Assembly (NCBI GenBank): GCA_035415815.1
Contig: DAOOGR010000085.1
Coordinates: 1 to 5,989, forward strand
Direction of reading: 5' to 3'
DNA length: 5,989 nt
From: Rectinema sp003452735
GTDB lineage: Bacteria; Spirochaetota; Spirochaetia; Treponematales; Rectinemataceae
Shown here: one piece after another, positions 1 through 5,989 of the stretch
How the letters are laid out: every line of letters begins with the position of its first letter
Position numbering within the stretch: the stretch's first letter is position 1
Made by a program: the position numbers and the translations under genes
The notes under the pieces: generated by a model
The model's database searches: none
What the model was told of the DNA's origin: nothing
What the model saw: only the letters and a program-made list of their open reading frames with translations

Positions 1-1068
1 GCACCATCTAAGCTCGGAAGAGTAGGCGTGAAAATCATGGTCTATTATCTTCTCACAAGCGCTTTTGCCGTAATAGTCGGGTTGATATCAGCTTATATTT
101 TTAAGCCTGGAATAGGGTTTAATATTGTAGGAGAAGCTTCGGTAAAAGGCGTACAAGCTGCTCCTCCGACTATTATTCAGATTTTGTTAAACATTGTTCC
201 CACCAATCCATTCGAGTCCCTTATGAAAGGGGATGTGCTGCCAATCATTTTTTTCGCTGTGGTATTCGGCATCGGCATCTCCTACATCAAGGATTCAAAA
301 GATCAATCGCTGGCAAAATCGGGAGAAACGCTGCTCAATGTCGTCAATGCAGCAGCCGAGACTATGTACAAGATCGTGGGTGGCATCATGCAATATGCGC
401 CTATCGGTGTATTCTTCCTAATTTCGCATGTATTTGCTCAGCAGGGTGCAAAGGCAGTTGGACCTTTGCTCATGGTTACTCTCTCTGAGTATGTTGGTCT
501 TGCGTTCCATGTTTTGCTGGTTTATGGTGGTCTCTTGACATTGTATAAGCTCAGTTTTAAGAAATTCCTCAAAGGGGCTAATGAGGCGATGGTCACTGCG
601 TTCGTAACGCGTTCATCCAATGGCACTCTACCGGTAACAATGCGCTGTGGTGAAGAAAATCTGGGCATTCCGAGGTCTATAAGCGCTTTTACTTTGCCAC
701 TCGGTGCGACTATCAACATGGATGGCACGGCGATATATTTAGGCGTCTGCGCCATGTTCATTGGTTATGCAACGAATCAACCGCTCTCCTTCAATCAGAT
801 GCTCACAGTAGTCATTACGGGTACATTGGCAAGTATCGGAACCGCTGGAGTACCTGGCGCTGGAGCCATCATGCTGCTCATGGTGCTCGAAAGCATAGGG
901 CTCAAGGTAGAAGCTGGCTCAGCTGTCGCTGCTGCCTATGCGATGATCTTGGGCATCGACGCATTGCTCGACATGGGCCGCACCTGCTTGAATGTGACGG
1001 GAGACCTTGTTGGGACATCGATTGTATGCAAGACCGAAAAAGAACTCGATCTGTCAAAGTGGAAATAA
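1..1068 (+). CDS. Dicarboxylate/amino acid:cation symporter (SLC1/DAACS family), 5' partial
   Basis: This is a membrane symporter that probably takes up glutamate or aspartate with Na+ (or H+). The frame is open from base 1; the GTG at 28 is an internal codon, since the residues before it (LGRVG) match the family. About 60-80 N-terminal residues (first membrane helices) lie outside the window. Counting from the GTG at 28 as residue 1, hairpin 1 shows TRSSNGTLP (194-202), TM7 shows NMDGT (230-234), hairpin 2 shows SIGTAGVPG (269-277), and TM8 shows D311, D315, R318, T319, N322 and D326. The TM8 residues have the same spacing as D390, D394, R397, T398, N401 and D405 of archaeal GltPh. In the family the TM8 arginine binds the side-chain carboxylate of acidic substrates, and NMDGT is part of the Na+ site. 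Substrate and coupling ion are therefore inferred. An Asn (N198) sits in the usually serine-rich hairpin 1 motif. The stop is TAA, followed by a terminator. Confidence 0.93.
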   Translation, partial: APSKLGRVGVKIMVYYLLTSAFAVIVGLISAYIFKPGIGFNIVGEASVKGVQAAPPTIIQILLNIVPTNPFESLMKGDVLPIIFFAVVFGIGISYIKDSKDQSLAKSGETLLNVVNAAAETMYKIVGGIMQYAPIGVFFLISHVFAQQGAKAVGPLLMVTLSEYVGLAFHVLLVYGGLLTLYKLSFKKFLKGANEAMVTAFVTRSSNGTLPVTMRCGEENLGIPRSISAFTLPLGATINMDGTAIYLGVCAMFIGYATNQPLSFNQMLTVVITGTLASIGTAGVPGAGAIMLLMVLESIGLKVEAGSAVAAAYAMILGIDALLDMGRTCLNVTGDLVGTSIVCKTEKELDLSKWK

Positions 1069-1145
1069 GAGGCAGAGCGAAAAGAAGTCGAGCCATATTG
1101 AAGCTTGGCTAGTAATAGGTCTTTCTGCATAGTTCATACAATTTA

Positions 1146-1170
1146 GGGCGCCTAATGTAGGCGCCCTTTT
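1146..1170 (+). terminator. Intrinsic terminator after the symporter gene
   Basis: A perfect 8-bp GC-rich stem (1146-1153 with 1159-1166) encloses the 5-base loop AATGT and is followed by TTTT, then GG and TTT. An extra A-T pair (1145 with 1167) can extend it. It lies 77 bases after the symporter stop. On the - strand the hairpin is followed by TAAATTGT rather than a T-run, so it would be only a poor terminator for the convergent kinase gene. Confidence 0.85.
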
Positions 1171-1191
1171 GGTTTAGACAGGTCATTCTTG

Positions 1192-1215
1192 AGCATCTGC
1201 ATTAGACGCTTTTTT
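1192..1215 (+). terminator. Possible second, weaker + strand terminator
   Basis: AGCATCT (1192-1198) and AGACGCT (1204-1210) form a 7-bp stem with one internal A-C mismatch and a GCATT loop; the last T of the stem runs into TTTTT (1211-1215). It could back up the stronger hairpin at 1146-1170. The stem is short and imperfect, so this is tentative. The rest of the spacer, 1216-1265, holds nothing I recognise. Confidence 0.3.
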
Positions 1216-1265
1216 ATCGAGAGAGCTAATCCTCTTTGGTATTCCTCCTCGGTATTTCAAGGATT

Positions 1266-2252
1266 TCAAGAGAAGAGCGTGCCAGGCTTGAGCTGAGCGG
1301 CGTTTAAGCCTCCGAGCCTTGTGCCTTCTGCCACCGCTTCATGGATAGAGCCATGGCGTTCTAGAATGCGCGCGAGGCCTGCGCCGAATGCGTCGCCTGA
1401 GCCAATAGGATTGCGGACTTTTACAGATTCGACAGGATACTCGCAGAGTTTTTGGCCATCCCAATAAAGCGTGGATTTTGCTCCGCGAGTCACTACGAGG
1501 TAGGTACCATATTCGCCAAAGAAGCGCCTGCCTTGTTCTTCGACCAATTTTCGAGCAAATTCCTCATCGCGAACATTGGCGTATGGGATTCCAAGCGTTT
1601 GTGCAAGTTCTTCGAGATTTGGCTTTGCACAGACAGGATGGAACTCAAGACATTCAAGAAGATCCTGTTTTTTTATGTCGAGATAGAGATGCGCGCCGAC
1701 ATCCCAGGCTATTCGCGCAAAGCGAGCCATTGTGCCTTTTTCGATACCAGCCGCTACTGTACCTGAAAGAAGCACGGCATCGGCTTGTTTTGCTAGATCT
1801 ACGAAGCGCTCGACAAGACTATCGCTCGTTTCGGGTGCTACCTGCAGGGATTCTTCCACAAGTTCGGTAGTCCTGCCTTCTGTCTCTTCTATGAGAGTCG
1901 TGCAAAAGCGTATAGGTGCTCCAGACTCGACCCATTCTACCGAAATGCCGTCGGCTGCACACATGGTTAGGAACCAAGCTCTGGTAGGTCCACCAAGCTG
2001 CGTAAGATGAATCGCCTTTTCTCCTAGCTGCGTCAGAATTCGTGTTGGAATAACACCCTTGCCTGCAGCATCGATGCGCCAATTCGAGGATCTATTTACT
2101 TCTCCTGGCTCGATCTTATCGAACACAATGGTCTTTTGGATCGTCGGATTGAGGCAAACACAGAGAAAATGAGGAGGTTTTTTTGTTTTTTGCCGTGGCT
2201 GTGTTTTTTCGCTCGTCTGCAAAGTGGGAGAGGTCATTTCATTTTGTAGCAT
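1266..2252 (-). CDS. PfkB-family carbohydrate kinase (1-phosphofructokinase-like), altered substrate motifs
   Basis: This is a 328-residue cytoplasmic kinase of the PfkB/ribokinase family, closest in layout to 1-phosphofructokinase and tagatose-6-phosphate kinase, which phosphorylate sugar phosphates with ATP. Visible are the first-strand motif LNPTIQKT (34-41), GEVNR (50-54), the glycine motif AGKG (63-66), LTQLGG (83-88), KPNLEE (210-215), TRGA (255-258) and the C-terminal signature NPIGSGDAFGAG (281-292) with the expected catalytic base D287. Two usual substrate-binding residues differ: the Asp of the LNPxxD motif is Q39, and the Asn of GGKGxN is I68, followed by P69. The sugar substrate is therefore uncertain. 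An N-terminal extension of about 28 polar, basic residues precedes the first strand. The ATG at 2252 has no clear Shine-Dalgarno; the ATG at 2237 is an alternative. It is convergent with the symporter and lies 69 bases after the hairpin ending the dehydrogenase operon, so it is probably its own transcription unit. The TGA stop has no good terminator behind it. Confidence 0.88.
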   Translation of the reverse strand: MLQNEMTSPTLQTSEKTQPRQKTKKPPHFLCVCLNPTIQKTIVFDKIEPGEVNRSSNWRIDAAGKGVIPTRILTQLGEKAIHLTQLGGPTRAWFLTMCAADGISVEWVESGAPIRFCTTLIEETEGRTTELVEESLQVAPETSDSLVERFVDLAKQADAVLLSGTVAAGIEKGTMARFARIAWDVGAHLYLDIKKQDLLECLEFHPVCAKPNLEELAQTLGIPYANVRDEEFARKLVEEQGRRFFGEYGTYLVVTRGAKSTLYWDGQKLCEYPVESVKVRNPIGSGDAFGAGLARILERHGSIHEAVAEGTRLGGLNAAQLKPGTLFS

Positions 2253-2263
2253 AAAGTCAATCT

Positions 2264-2269
2264 ATCATA
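2264..2269 (-). promoter_or_regulatory. Candidate -10 element for the kinase gene
   Basis: On the - strand, TATGAT lies 11 bases before the kinase ATG at 2252, in an AT-rich stretch (2253-2330). It differs from TATAAT at one position. No recognisable -35 hexamer is present at 15-19 bases and there is no TGn extension. If it is used, transcription would begin only a few bases before the ATG, giving a nearly leaderless message, which would fit the missing Shine-Dalgarno. Weak evidence only. Confidence 0.25.
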
Positions 2270-2321
2270 CAATTTTAGGATGATAAAGCGTTTTAATCTT
2301 AGCGGCATAGAAGGATATCTT

Positions 2322-2353
2322 AAAACAAGACGCCCCGCCCAATGGGCGAGGCG
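2322..2353 (-). terminator. Intrinsic terminator of the TRAP/dehydrogenase operon
   Basis: On the - strand a 10-bp GC-rich stem (2344-2353 with 2331-2340, one G-T wobble) encloses the 3-base loop ATT and is followed by TCTTGTTTT. It lies 38 bases after the E2 stop. There is no T-run on the + strand side, so it acts in one direction. It separates the E1-E2 operon from the kinase gene. Confidence 0.85.
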
Positions 2354-2391
2354 AAATGAGCTTTGATAGCAGCTTGAGCCTCATTGCTGTA

Positions 2392-3696
2392 CTAGCCCAA
2401 TGCGAGTACTGGCTGTTCTATAAGATCTCTGAACCGCTTTAAGAATCGGGCCCCATAAGCGCCATCTACGATTCGATGGTCGGCTGTAAGGCCAATCTCG
2501 ATAACGGGAACAAAAGAAATGCCTTCATGGCCGCCCTCTGCCGGTCGTTTTGTAATGGCTCCTACAGAGATAATTGCGCACTGGGGTGGATTAATGATGG
2601 CTCTGAATCTAGTTATGCCAAACATTCCCAGATTTGATAGCGTTATTGTGCCATCTTGCATTTCATCTGGACTAAGCGATCTTTTCCTTGCTTTTTCAGC
2701 AAGATTTACGAGTTCTTGGCCAAGATCTCTAATGCCTCTATTGCCGCAATCTCTTAGTGTAGGCACTACAAGGCCATCGGGACTATCTATTGCGATCGAA
2801 ATGTTGAAGTGCTTATAGACCCTAATTTCGCCATTTCCAAGCCAGGAAGCATTCAATAATGGATAATCCGAGAGAGCCGAAGCCATAAGTTTTGCTAGTA
2901 AAACTGTAATGGAGACTTTCTCTTCCTTTGATTTGAAAGCGCTTTGAGCATCTATCAGACCTTGTGCATTTGCCTCGATTGACAGGGTGAACTGAGGTAT
3001 CTCGGTCCAGCTCTGTGTAAGCCGCTCTGCTGCTATCTGGCGAATTCTGCTAAGTTTTACATCTTCGTACTTTTGGGTAATTGGCTCTGTTGCGAAGGCC
3101 TTACTAGAGGCACTGGCAGCAATGACATCTTGGGCGACAATGGCACCTTGCGGACCGCTTCCTTTAAGCATTGCTAGGTCGATGGCCTTTTCTTTGGCAA
3201 TGGTTCTTGCGTATGGAGAAGATGGTATGAAAGTTTCAGCCATAAGACCACCCAATTCCCCAGCAGGCTCGATTGCAGACGCTTGCTGGGCAATCGTTTT
3301 CTGGATTTCCAGCTTGGCTTTGGGCTCTATCTCAGCAGAAGCAGAGGCTGCCGAGGCATCTGGAACGACCTGAGTTTTAGAATTATCTTTATTAGCAATA
3401 CCTTCTTTTGTGCTTTCTTTTATGATATGCAGCGATGCTATATCCTCCAGCGCTTCGCCTTTTTCCGCAAGAATTCCGACTGGCGTACCCACGGGCACCG
3501 TCTGTCCTGTCTGTATCAAGATCTTTCCAAGAATTCCTTCTCTTTGGGCTTCATAGGGGACGACTGCTTTATCATTTTCGACATAGAAGACAATATCCCC
3601 TTTTGAAACGGTTTCTCCTTCCTTTTTTACCCATTCGGTTATGGTGCCTTCGTTCATTGTGAGGCCCAACTGTGGCATCAAAATTTCGATAGCCAT
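2392..3696 (-). CDS. acoC: Dihydrolipoamide acyltransferase, E2 of an acetoin/2-oxo acid dehydrogenase complex
   Basis: This is the core subunit of the complex: it takes the acyl group made by E1 onto its lipoyl arm and passes it to coenzyme A. The 434 residues show the standard E2 layout. A single lipoyl domain spans about 1-80, with the lipoylated lysine K43 in ENDKA (most relatives have T or S before the D). An Ala/Ser/Pro-rich linker covers about 105-155, the peripheral-subunit-binding domain about 158-193 (SSPYARTIAKEKAIDL, then GSGPQG), and a second short linker about 193-207. The catalytic domain runs from about 208 to the end with SNLGMFG (354-360) and ADHRIVDGA (405-413), holding H407 and D411. 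The ATG at 3696 has AAGGAGGG at 3704-3711 with a 7-base spacer, and follows the E1 beta stop by 3 bases. It is the last gene of the operon. The acetoin assignment rests on E1 alpha; a pyruvate or branched-chain complex is the alternative. Confidence 0.93.
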   Translation of the reverse strand: MAIEILMPQLGLTMNEGTITEWVKKEGETVSKGDIVFYVENDKAVVPYEAQREGILGKILIQTGQTVPVGTPVGILAEKGEALEDIASLHIIKESTKEGIANKDNSKTQVVPDASAASASAEIEPKAKLEIQKTIAQQASAIEPAGELGGLMAETFIPSSPYARTIAKEKAIDLAMLKGSGPQGAIVAQDVIAASASSKAFATEPITQKYEDVKLSRIRQIAAERLTQSWTEIPQFTLSIEANAQGLIDAQSAFKSKEEKVSITVLLAKLMASALSDYPLLNASWLGNGEIRVYKHFNISIAIDSPDGLVVPTLRDCGNRGIRDLGQELVNLAEKARKRSLSPDEMQDGTITLSNLGMFGITRFRAIINPPQCAIISVGAITKRPAEGGHEGISFVPVIEIGLTADHRIVDGAYGARFLKRFRDLIEQPVLALG

Positions 3697-3699
3697 AGA

Positions 3700-4680
3700 T
3701 TAGCCCTCCTTATGTAGAACACGGTAAATAGCTTGAATGATATCTTCTTTCTGGGCTGCCATGTATTTTTCCAGCACAGGGCTAAAAGGCACTGGTATAT
3801 TCTTTGCTCCCACACGCTCTATTGGAGCATCGAGCCAGTAGAAAGCCTCATTTTGAATGGTTGCCGCTATCTCTGCGCCAAGCCCGCCAATCACTACCGC
3901 TTCATGGGCGATCACACATCGGTGGGTCTTTTTTACCGATTCCACAATAGTCTTGCGATCGAATGGTTTAAGCGTGAGAAGGTCGATGATCTCCACATCG
4001 ATTCCCTCAGCTTCGAGCTGCTTTGCTACCTCTTCGCATTTTTGCACCATGATCGAGTAGGCGACAATCGTGACATCCTTACCTGTTCTGCGAATCTCTG
4101 CTTTTCCAAGAGGTGTTAGGTATTCCCCGTCAGGAACAGGTCCTTTTTGGGGATAGAGCACCTTATGCTCAAAGTAGATAACAGGATCATTCTGTCGTAT
4201 CGCTGATTTGAGGAGTCCTTTAGCTGTCGCGGGGCTCGAAGGGGTGACAATGATAAGTCCGGGAATATTCTGAATCCAGCCCTCGACACTCTGGCTATGC
4301 TGAGCCGCGGCCTGATTGTTTATGCCATCCGGAGCTCTAATGACTAAGGGAATATTCGCCTGGCCTCCGAACATATAGCGGTTTTTTGCAATCTGATTGG
4401 CGAGCTCGTCAAAAGCAACACCTATAAAATCCGCAAAGTGCATGTCTGCAACAGGCCTTGTACCGGTCAGAGCTGCACCAAGCGCTGCGCCAACTATTGC
4501 TGTCTCGGATATCGGCGTATCGCGAATACGATCGCCAAATTCATCGGGCAAACCCTTGAATTGTCCGAAAATACCGCCCTGGCGGACAATATCTTCACCA
4601 TATACGAATACCGTAGGATCTCTGCGCATCTCCTCGCGCATTGCCTCTAGAGTCGCTTCGGAAAAAGAAATGGTTCTCAT
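3700..4680 (-). CDS. acoB: E1 beta subunit of a thiamine-dependent acetoin/2-oxo acid dehydrogenase
   Basis: E1 beta pairs with E1 alpha in an alpha2-beta2 enzyme that binds thiamine diphosphate at the subunit interface and transfers the acyl group to the lipoyl arm of E2. The 326-residue length is typical for the family. Visible are the N-terminal SFSEATLEAM (5-14), YGEDI (27-31), and the cofactor-side motif DTPISETAIVG (54-64), whose E59 corresponds to the conserved glutamate that activates the thiamine ring. Further on are QHSQS (127-131) with the conserved active-site H128, a DP-VIYFEHK stretch (165-173) and the C-terminal transketolase-like domain with GGLGAEIAA (265-273). The ATG at 4680 overlaps the E1 alpha stop (ATGA) and has GGAGG at 4688-4692 with a 7-base spacer, so translation is probably coupled. 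No key residue is missing. Substrate identity follows from E1 alpha and remains inferred. Confidence 0.93.
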   Translation of the reverse strand: MRTISFSEATLEAMREEMRRDPTVFVYGEDIVRQGGIFGQFKGLPDEFGDRIRDTPISETAIVGAALGAALTGTRPVADMHFADFIGVAFDELANQIAKNRYMFGGQANIPLVIRAPDGINNQAAAQHSQSVEGWIQNIPGLIIVTPSSPATAKGLLKSAIRQNDPVIYFEHKVLYPQKGPVPDGEYLTPLGKAEIRRTGKDVTIVAYSIMVQKCEEVAKQLEAEGIDVEIIDLLTLKPFDRKTIVESVKKTHRCVIAHEAVVIGGLGAEIAATIQNEAFYWLDAPIERVGAKNIPVPFSPVLEKYMAAQKEDIIQAIYRVLHKEG

Positions 4681-5708
4681 TGCAGTGCCTCCGGGAATTC
4701 CTTGGGCGAGAAGGAGAATAGGTCATCGAGAGCCTCTTGCGGATCAGGGAAGGGGCTTGCTTCGGCAAATTCTATTGCAGCCTGTATTTCTTGTTCTGCT
4801 TGATCGTATAGCTTTGAAATACCAACCTCATTTGCTAAGCCCTCGTCGAGGAGTCTGTTCTTATACAGTTTTATGGGATCTCGTTCGTCGACCATTTTCT
4901 TGACTTCTTCTCTTGTTCGATAGCGTTCGGGGTCTCCCACGAAGTGGCCTTTTACTCGATATGTAAGACATTCTAGGAGAGCAGGGCCTTTTCCTTCTCT
5001 TGCTCTCCCTACAAGATAATTGGCAGCATCGTAAACTTCGGTGACATTGTTGCCATCGACTGTGTAACCCTCTATGCCATAACCCTTTGCTCTGTCAGCT
5101 ACATGTTGCGCAGAAACCGCATAACTAACTGGCGTTGTCGATGCATATTGATTGTTTTCGTTGACAAAGAGCACTGGCAATTTCCAGATCGATGCTAAAT
5201 TGAGCGCTTCGTGGAACGTGCCTCGATTCGATGCTCCGTCGCCAAAGAAGCACACCGCAACTTGATCGGTCTTTTTTATCTGCGAAGAAAGCGCGGCTCC
5301 CACCGCGATATTGAATCCACCGCCTACAACACCATTTGCTCCAAGCATGCCGATAGAGAAATCGGCAATATGCATTGAGCCACCCTTGCCTTTGCAGTAA
5401 CCGGTTTTTCTACCGAACAATTCAGCCATCATTCTGCTGGTATTCGCGCCTTTCGCGATTGCATGGCCATGTCCGCGATGTGTCGAGGTAATGTAGTCGT
5501 CGGTACGCAGGTTAGCCATCACTCCTGTTGCGATGGCTTCTTCTCCTATATAGAGATGCACAAAGCCGAAGATTTTTTTGTTCATGAAAAGCTCTTCTAC
5601 GTGAGTCTCGAATGTCCTTATGCGAATCATTGTTTCGAGCATCTTCATCTTTTCTTCGACTAGCAAAGAATCAAAGCGATTAGGAAAGGGATTTTTCGTC
5701 TCTGACAT
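4677..5708 (-). CDS. acoA: E1 alpha subunit of a thiamine-dependent dehydrogenase, acetoin (AcoA) type
   Basis: E1 alpha carries the thiamine diphosphate-Mg site and, with E1 beta, cleaves or decarboxylates the substrate. With the start at 5708 it has 343 residues. Visible are GFVHLYIGEEA (48-58), the STHRGHGH loop (75-82), GKGGSMHIAD (107-116), GMLGANGVVGGG (120-131), and the thiamine-binding motif from FGDG (155-158) to NN (185-186), 26 residues after GDG. The conserved GHFVGDP (254-260) follows. The GSMHIAD...GMLGANG pattern is what acetoin dehydrogenases show, whereas mitochondrial-type pyruvate dehydrogenases usually have GSMHMY...GGNGIVG; this supports acetoin as substrate but does not prove it. 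The start was set at 5708 because AAGGAGGT (5714-5721) lies just upstream; the in-frame ATG at 5729 lacks a site. The gene sits 17 bases after the TRAP permease stop and overlaps E1 beta by 4 bases. Confidence 0.92.
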   Translation of the reverse strand: MSETKNPFPNRFDSLLVEEKMKMLETMIRIRTFETHVEELFMNKKIFGFVHLYIGEEAIATGVMANLRTDDYITSTHRGHGHAIAKGANTSRMMAELFGRKTGYCKGKGGSMHIADFSIGMLGANGVVGGGFNIAVGAALSSQIKKTDQVAVCFFGDGASNRGTFHEALNLASIWKLPVLFVNENNQYASTTPVSYAVSAQHVADRAKGYGIEGYTVDGNNVTEVYDAANYLVGRAREGKGPALLECLTYRVKGHFVGDPERYRTREEVKKMVDERDPIKLYKNRLLDEGLANEVGISKLYDQAEQEIQAAIEFAEASPFPDPQEALDDLFSFSPKEFPEALQ

Positions 5709-5713
5709 CGAGC

Positions 5714-5721
5714 ACCTCCTT
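5714..5721 (-). promoter_or_regulatory. Strong Shine-Dalgarno that sets the E1 alpha start at 5708
   Basis: On the - strand AAGGAGGT occupies 5721-5714, five bases before the ATG at 5708-5706. This lies downstream of the other in-frame ATG at 5729, so it can only serve the 5708 start. The 17-base gap between the permease stop and this ATG is almost entirely ribosome binding site. Confidence 0.85.
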
Positions 5722-5725
5722 ATGC

Positions 5726-5989
5726 TCATGGTATGTATAATTTTGAAAGAACAGGGATAGCGAGAGAAAGATCAGGTATAAGCACGATCAAGATGAGCGC
5801 AATGACCGATCCAATTACCATAGGAATGACAAATTTGACCATTTCGTTGTTGATGTTGCTGTGGATGAGATTTGCGGTCACGTACAAATTCACCGCGACG
5901 GGCGGCGTGATCTGGCCTATGGCGAGTGAAACAGTGAGGCAGACACCAAAATAGAGTGGATCGATGTGGAGCGCAAGCAATGCGGGCAT
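5726..5989 (-). CDS. TRAP transporter large permease subunit (DctM family), C-terminal end only
   Basis: These are the last 87 residues of the large membrane subunit of a TRAP transporter, which moves a small organic acid or similar solute across the inner membrane using a Na+ or H+ gradient, with a periplasmic binding protein delivering the solute. Full-length members have about 425 residues. The fragment has the family C-terminal pattern: a PLYFG motif (12-16), a membrane helix through SLAIG, then QITPPVAVNLYV (26-37), a short loop, and a final membrane helix at about 52-75 before a short tail with LSLAIPVL. The ATG at 5989 is an internal methionine; the gene continues beyond the right edge. 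The TGA stop at 5728-5726 is 17 bases before E1 alpha, which places it in the same operon. The solute cannot be read from this part; the operon suggests the substrate of the dehydrogenase. Confidence 0.92.
   Translation of the reverse strand: MPALLALHIDPLYFGVCLTVSLAIGQITPPVAVNLYVTANLIHSNINNEMVKFVIPMVIGSVIALILIVLIPDLSLAIPVLSKLYIP

Noticed and set aside
1..30. GTG at 28 as the true start of the symporter
   Set aside because: The frame is open to base 1 and the preceding residues fit the family; a start here would lack the first membrane helices, so the gene is cut by the window edge.
1239..1252. AGGAGG-like sequence on the - strand just after the kinase stop, suggesting a small downstream gene
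   Set aside because: No ATG, GTG or TTG follows at a usable distance; the nearest ATG starts a frame of only about 16 codons with no site of its own.
1478..1870. Open frame of 130 codons on the + strand within the kinase gene
   Set aside because: It is opposite a recognisable PfkB-family gene, rich in Arg with no domain pattern, and has no ribosome site.
2355..2385. Inverted repeat AATGAG/CTCATT between the E2 stop and its terminator
   Set aside because: Only six pairs with a 19-base loop and no T-run; probably chance, and the adjacent GC-rich hairpin explains termination.
4397..4903. Long open frame (168 codons) on the + strand
   Set aside because: It lies opposite the E1 beta/E1 alpha junction, has no ribosome site and low-complexity Ser/Pro/Arg-rich composition, and crosses two well-supported genes; it is a shadow frame.
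5709..5729. Seven-codon N-terminal extension of E1 alpha from the ATG at 5729
   Set aside because: No Shine-Dalgarno precedes 5729, while a strong one lies inside this stretch and serves the ATG at 5708.

Overview
The window carries six protein-coding genes (two cut by its edges) with short, well-organised spacers. It looks like ordinary bacterial chromosome: strong AGGAGG-type ribosome binding sites, tight operon packing and intrinsic terminators. I see no insertion sequence, phage gene, tRNA, rRNA or CRISPR array. A TRAP transporter together with an SLC1-type symporter suggests a heterotroph living on imported organic and amino acids. The phylum cannot be fixed from this sequence. The odd PfkB-family kinase resembles proteins I associate with treponeme-like spirochaetes, but that is a weak lean from memory.

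Left part, + strand (1-1068): the C-terminal three quarters of a glutamate/aspartate-type cation symporter (SLC1/DAACS family), followed by a clear intrinsic terminator at 1146-1170 and a possible weaker second one at 1192-1215.

Middle, - strand (1266-2252): a PfkB-family sugar or sugar-phosphate kinase, convergent with the symporter. It keeps the ATP-side and catalytic motifs but has changes at two positions that normally hold the sugar substrate. It is separated from the upstream genes by an intrinsic terminator, so it is probably transcribed separately.

Right part, - strand (5989 down to 2322): one operon, read from the right edge: TRAP transporter large permease (C-terminus only), then E1 alpha, E1 beta and E2 of a thiamine- and lipoate-dependent 2-oxo acid / acetoin dehydrogenase complex, then an intrinsic terminator. 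Gaps are 17 bases, a 4-base ATGA overlap and 3 bases, each start having a good Shine-Dalgarno. E1 alpha most resembles the acetoin dehydrogenase (AcoA) type. The likely joint role is uptake of a small organic substrate by the TRAP system and its oxidative cleavage or decarboxylation to an acyl-CoA. No dihydrolipoamide dehydrogenase (E3) follows E2 before the terminator, so E3 must lie upstream of the window or elsewhere.

I found no convincing undescribed system. The points most worth a second look are the transporter-plus-dehydrogenase operon, the altered substrate pocket of the kinase, and the corrected start of E1 alpha.
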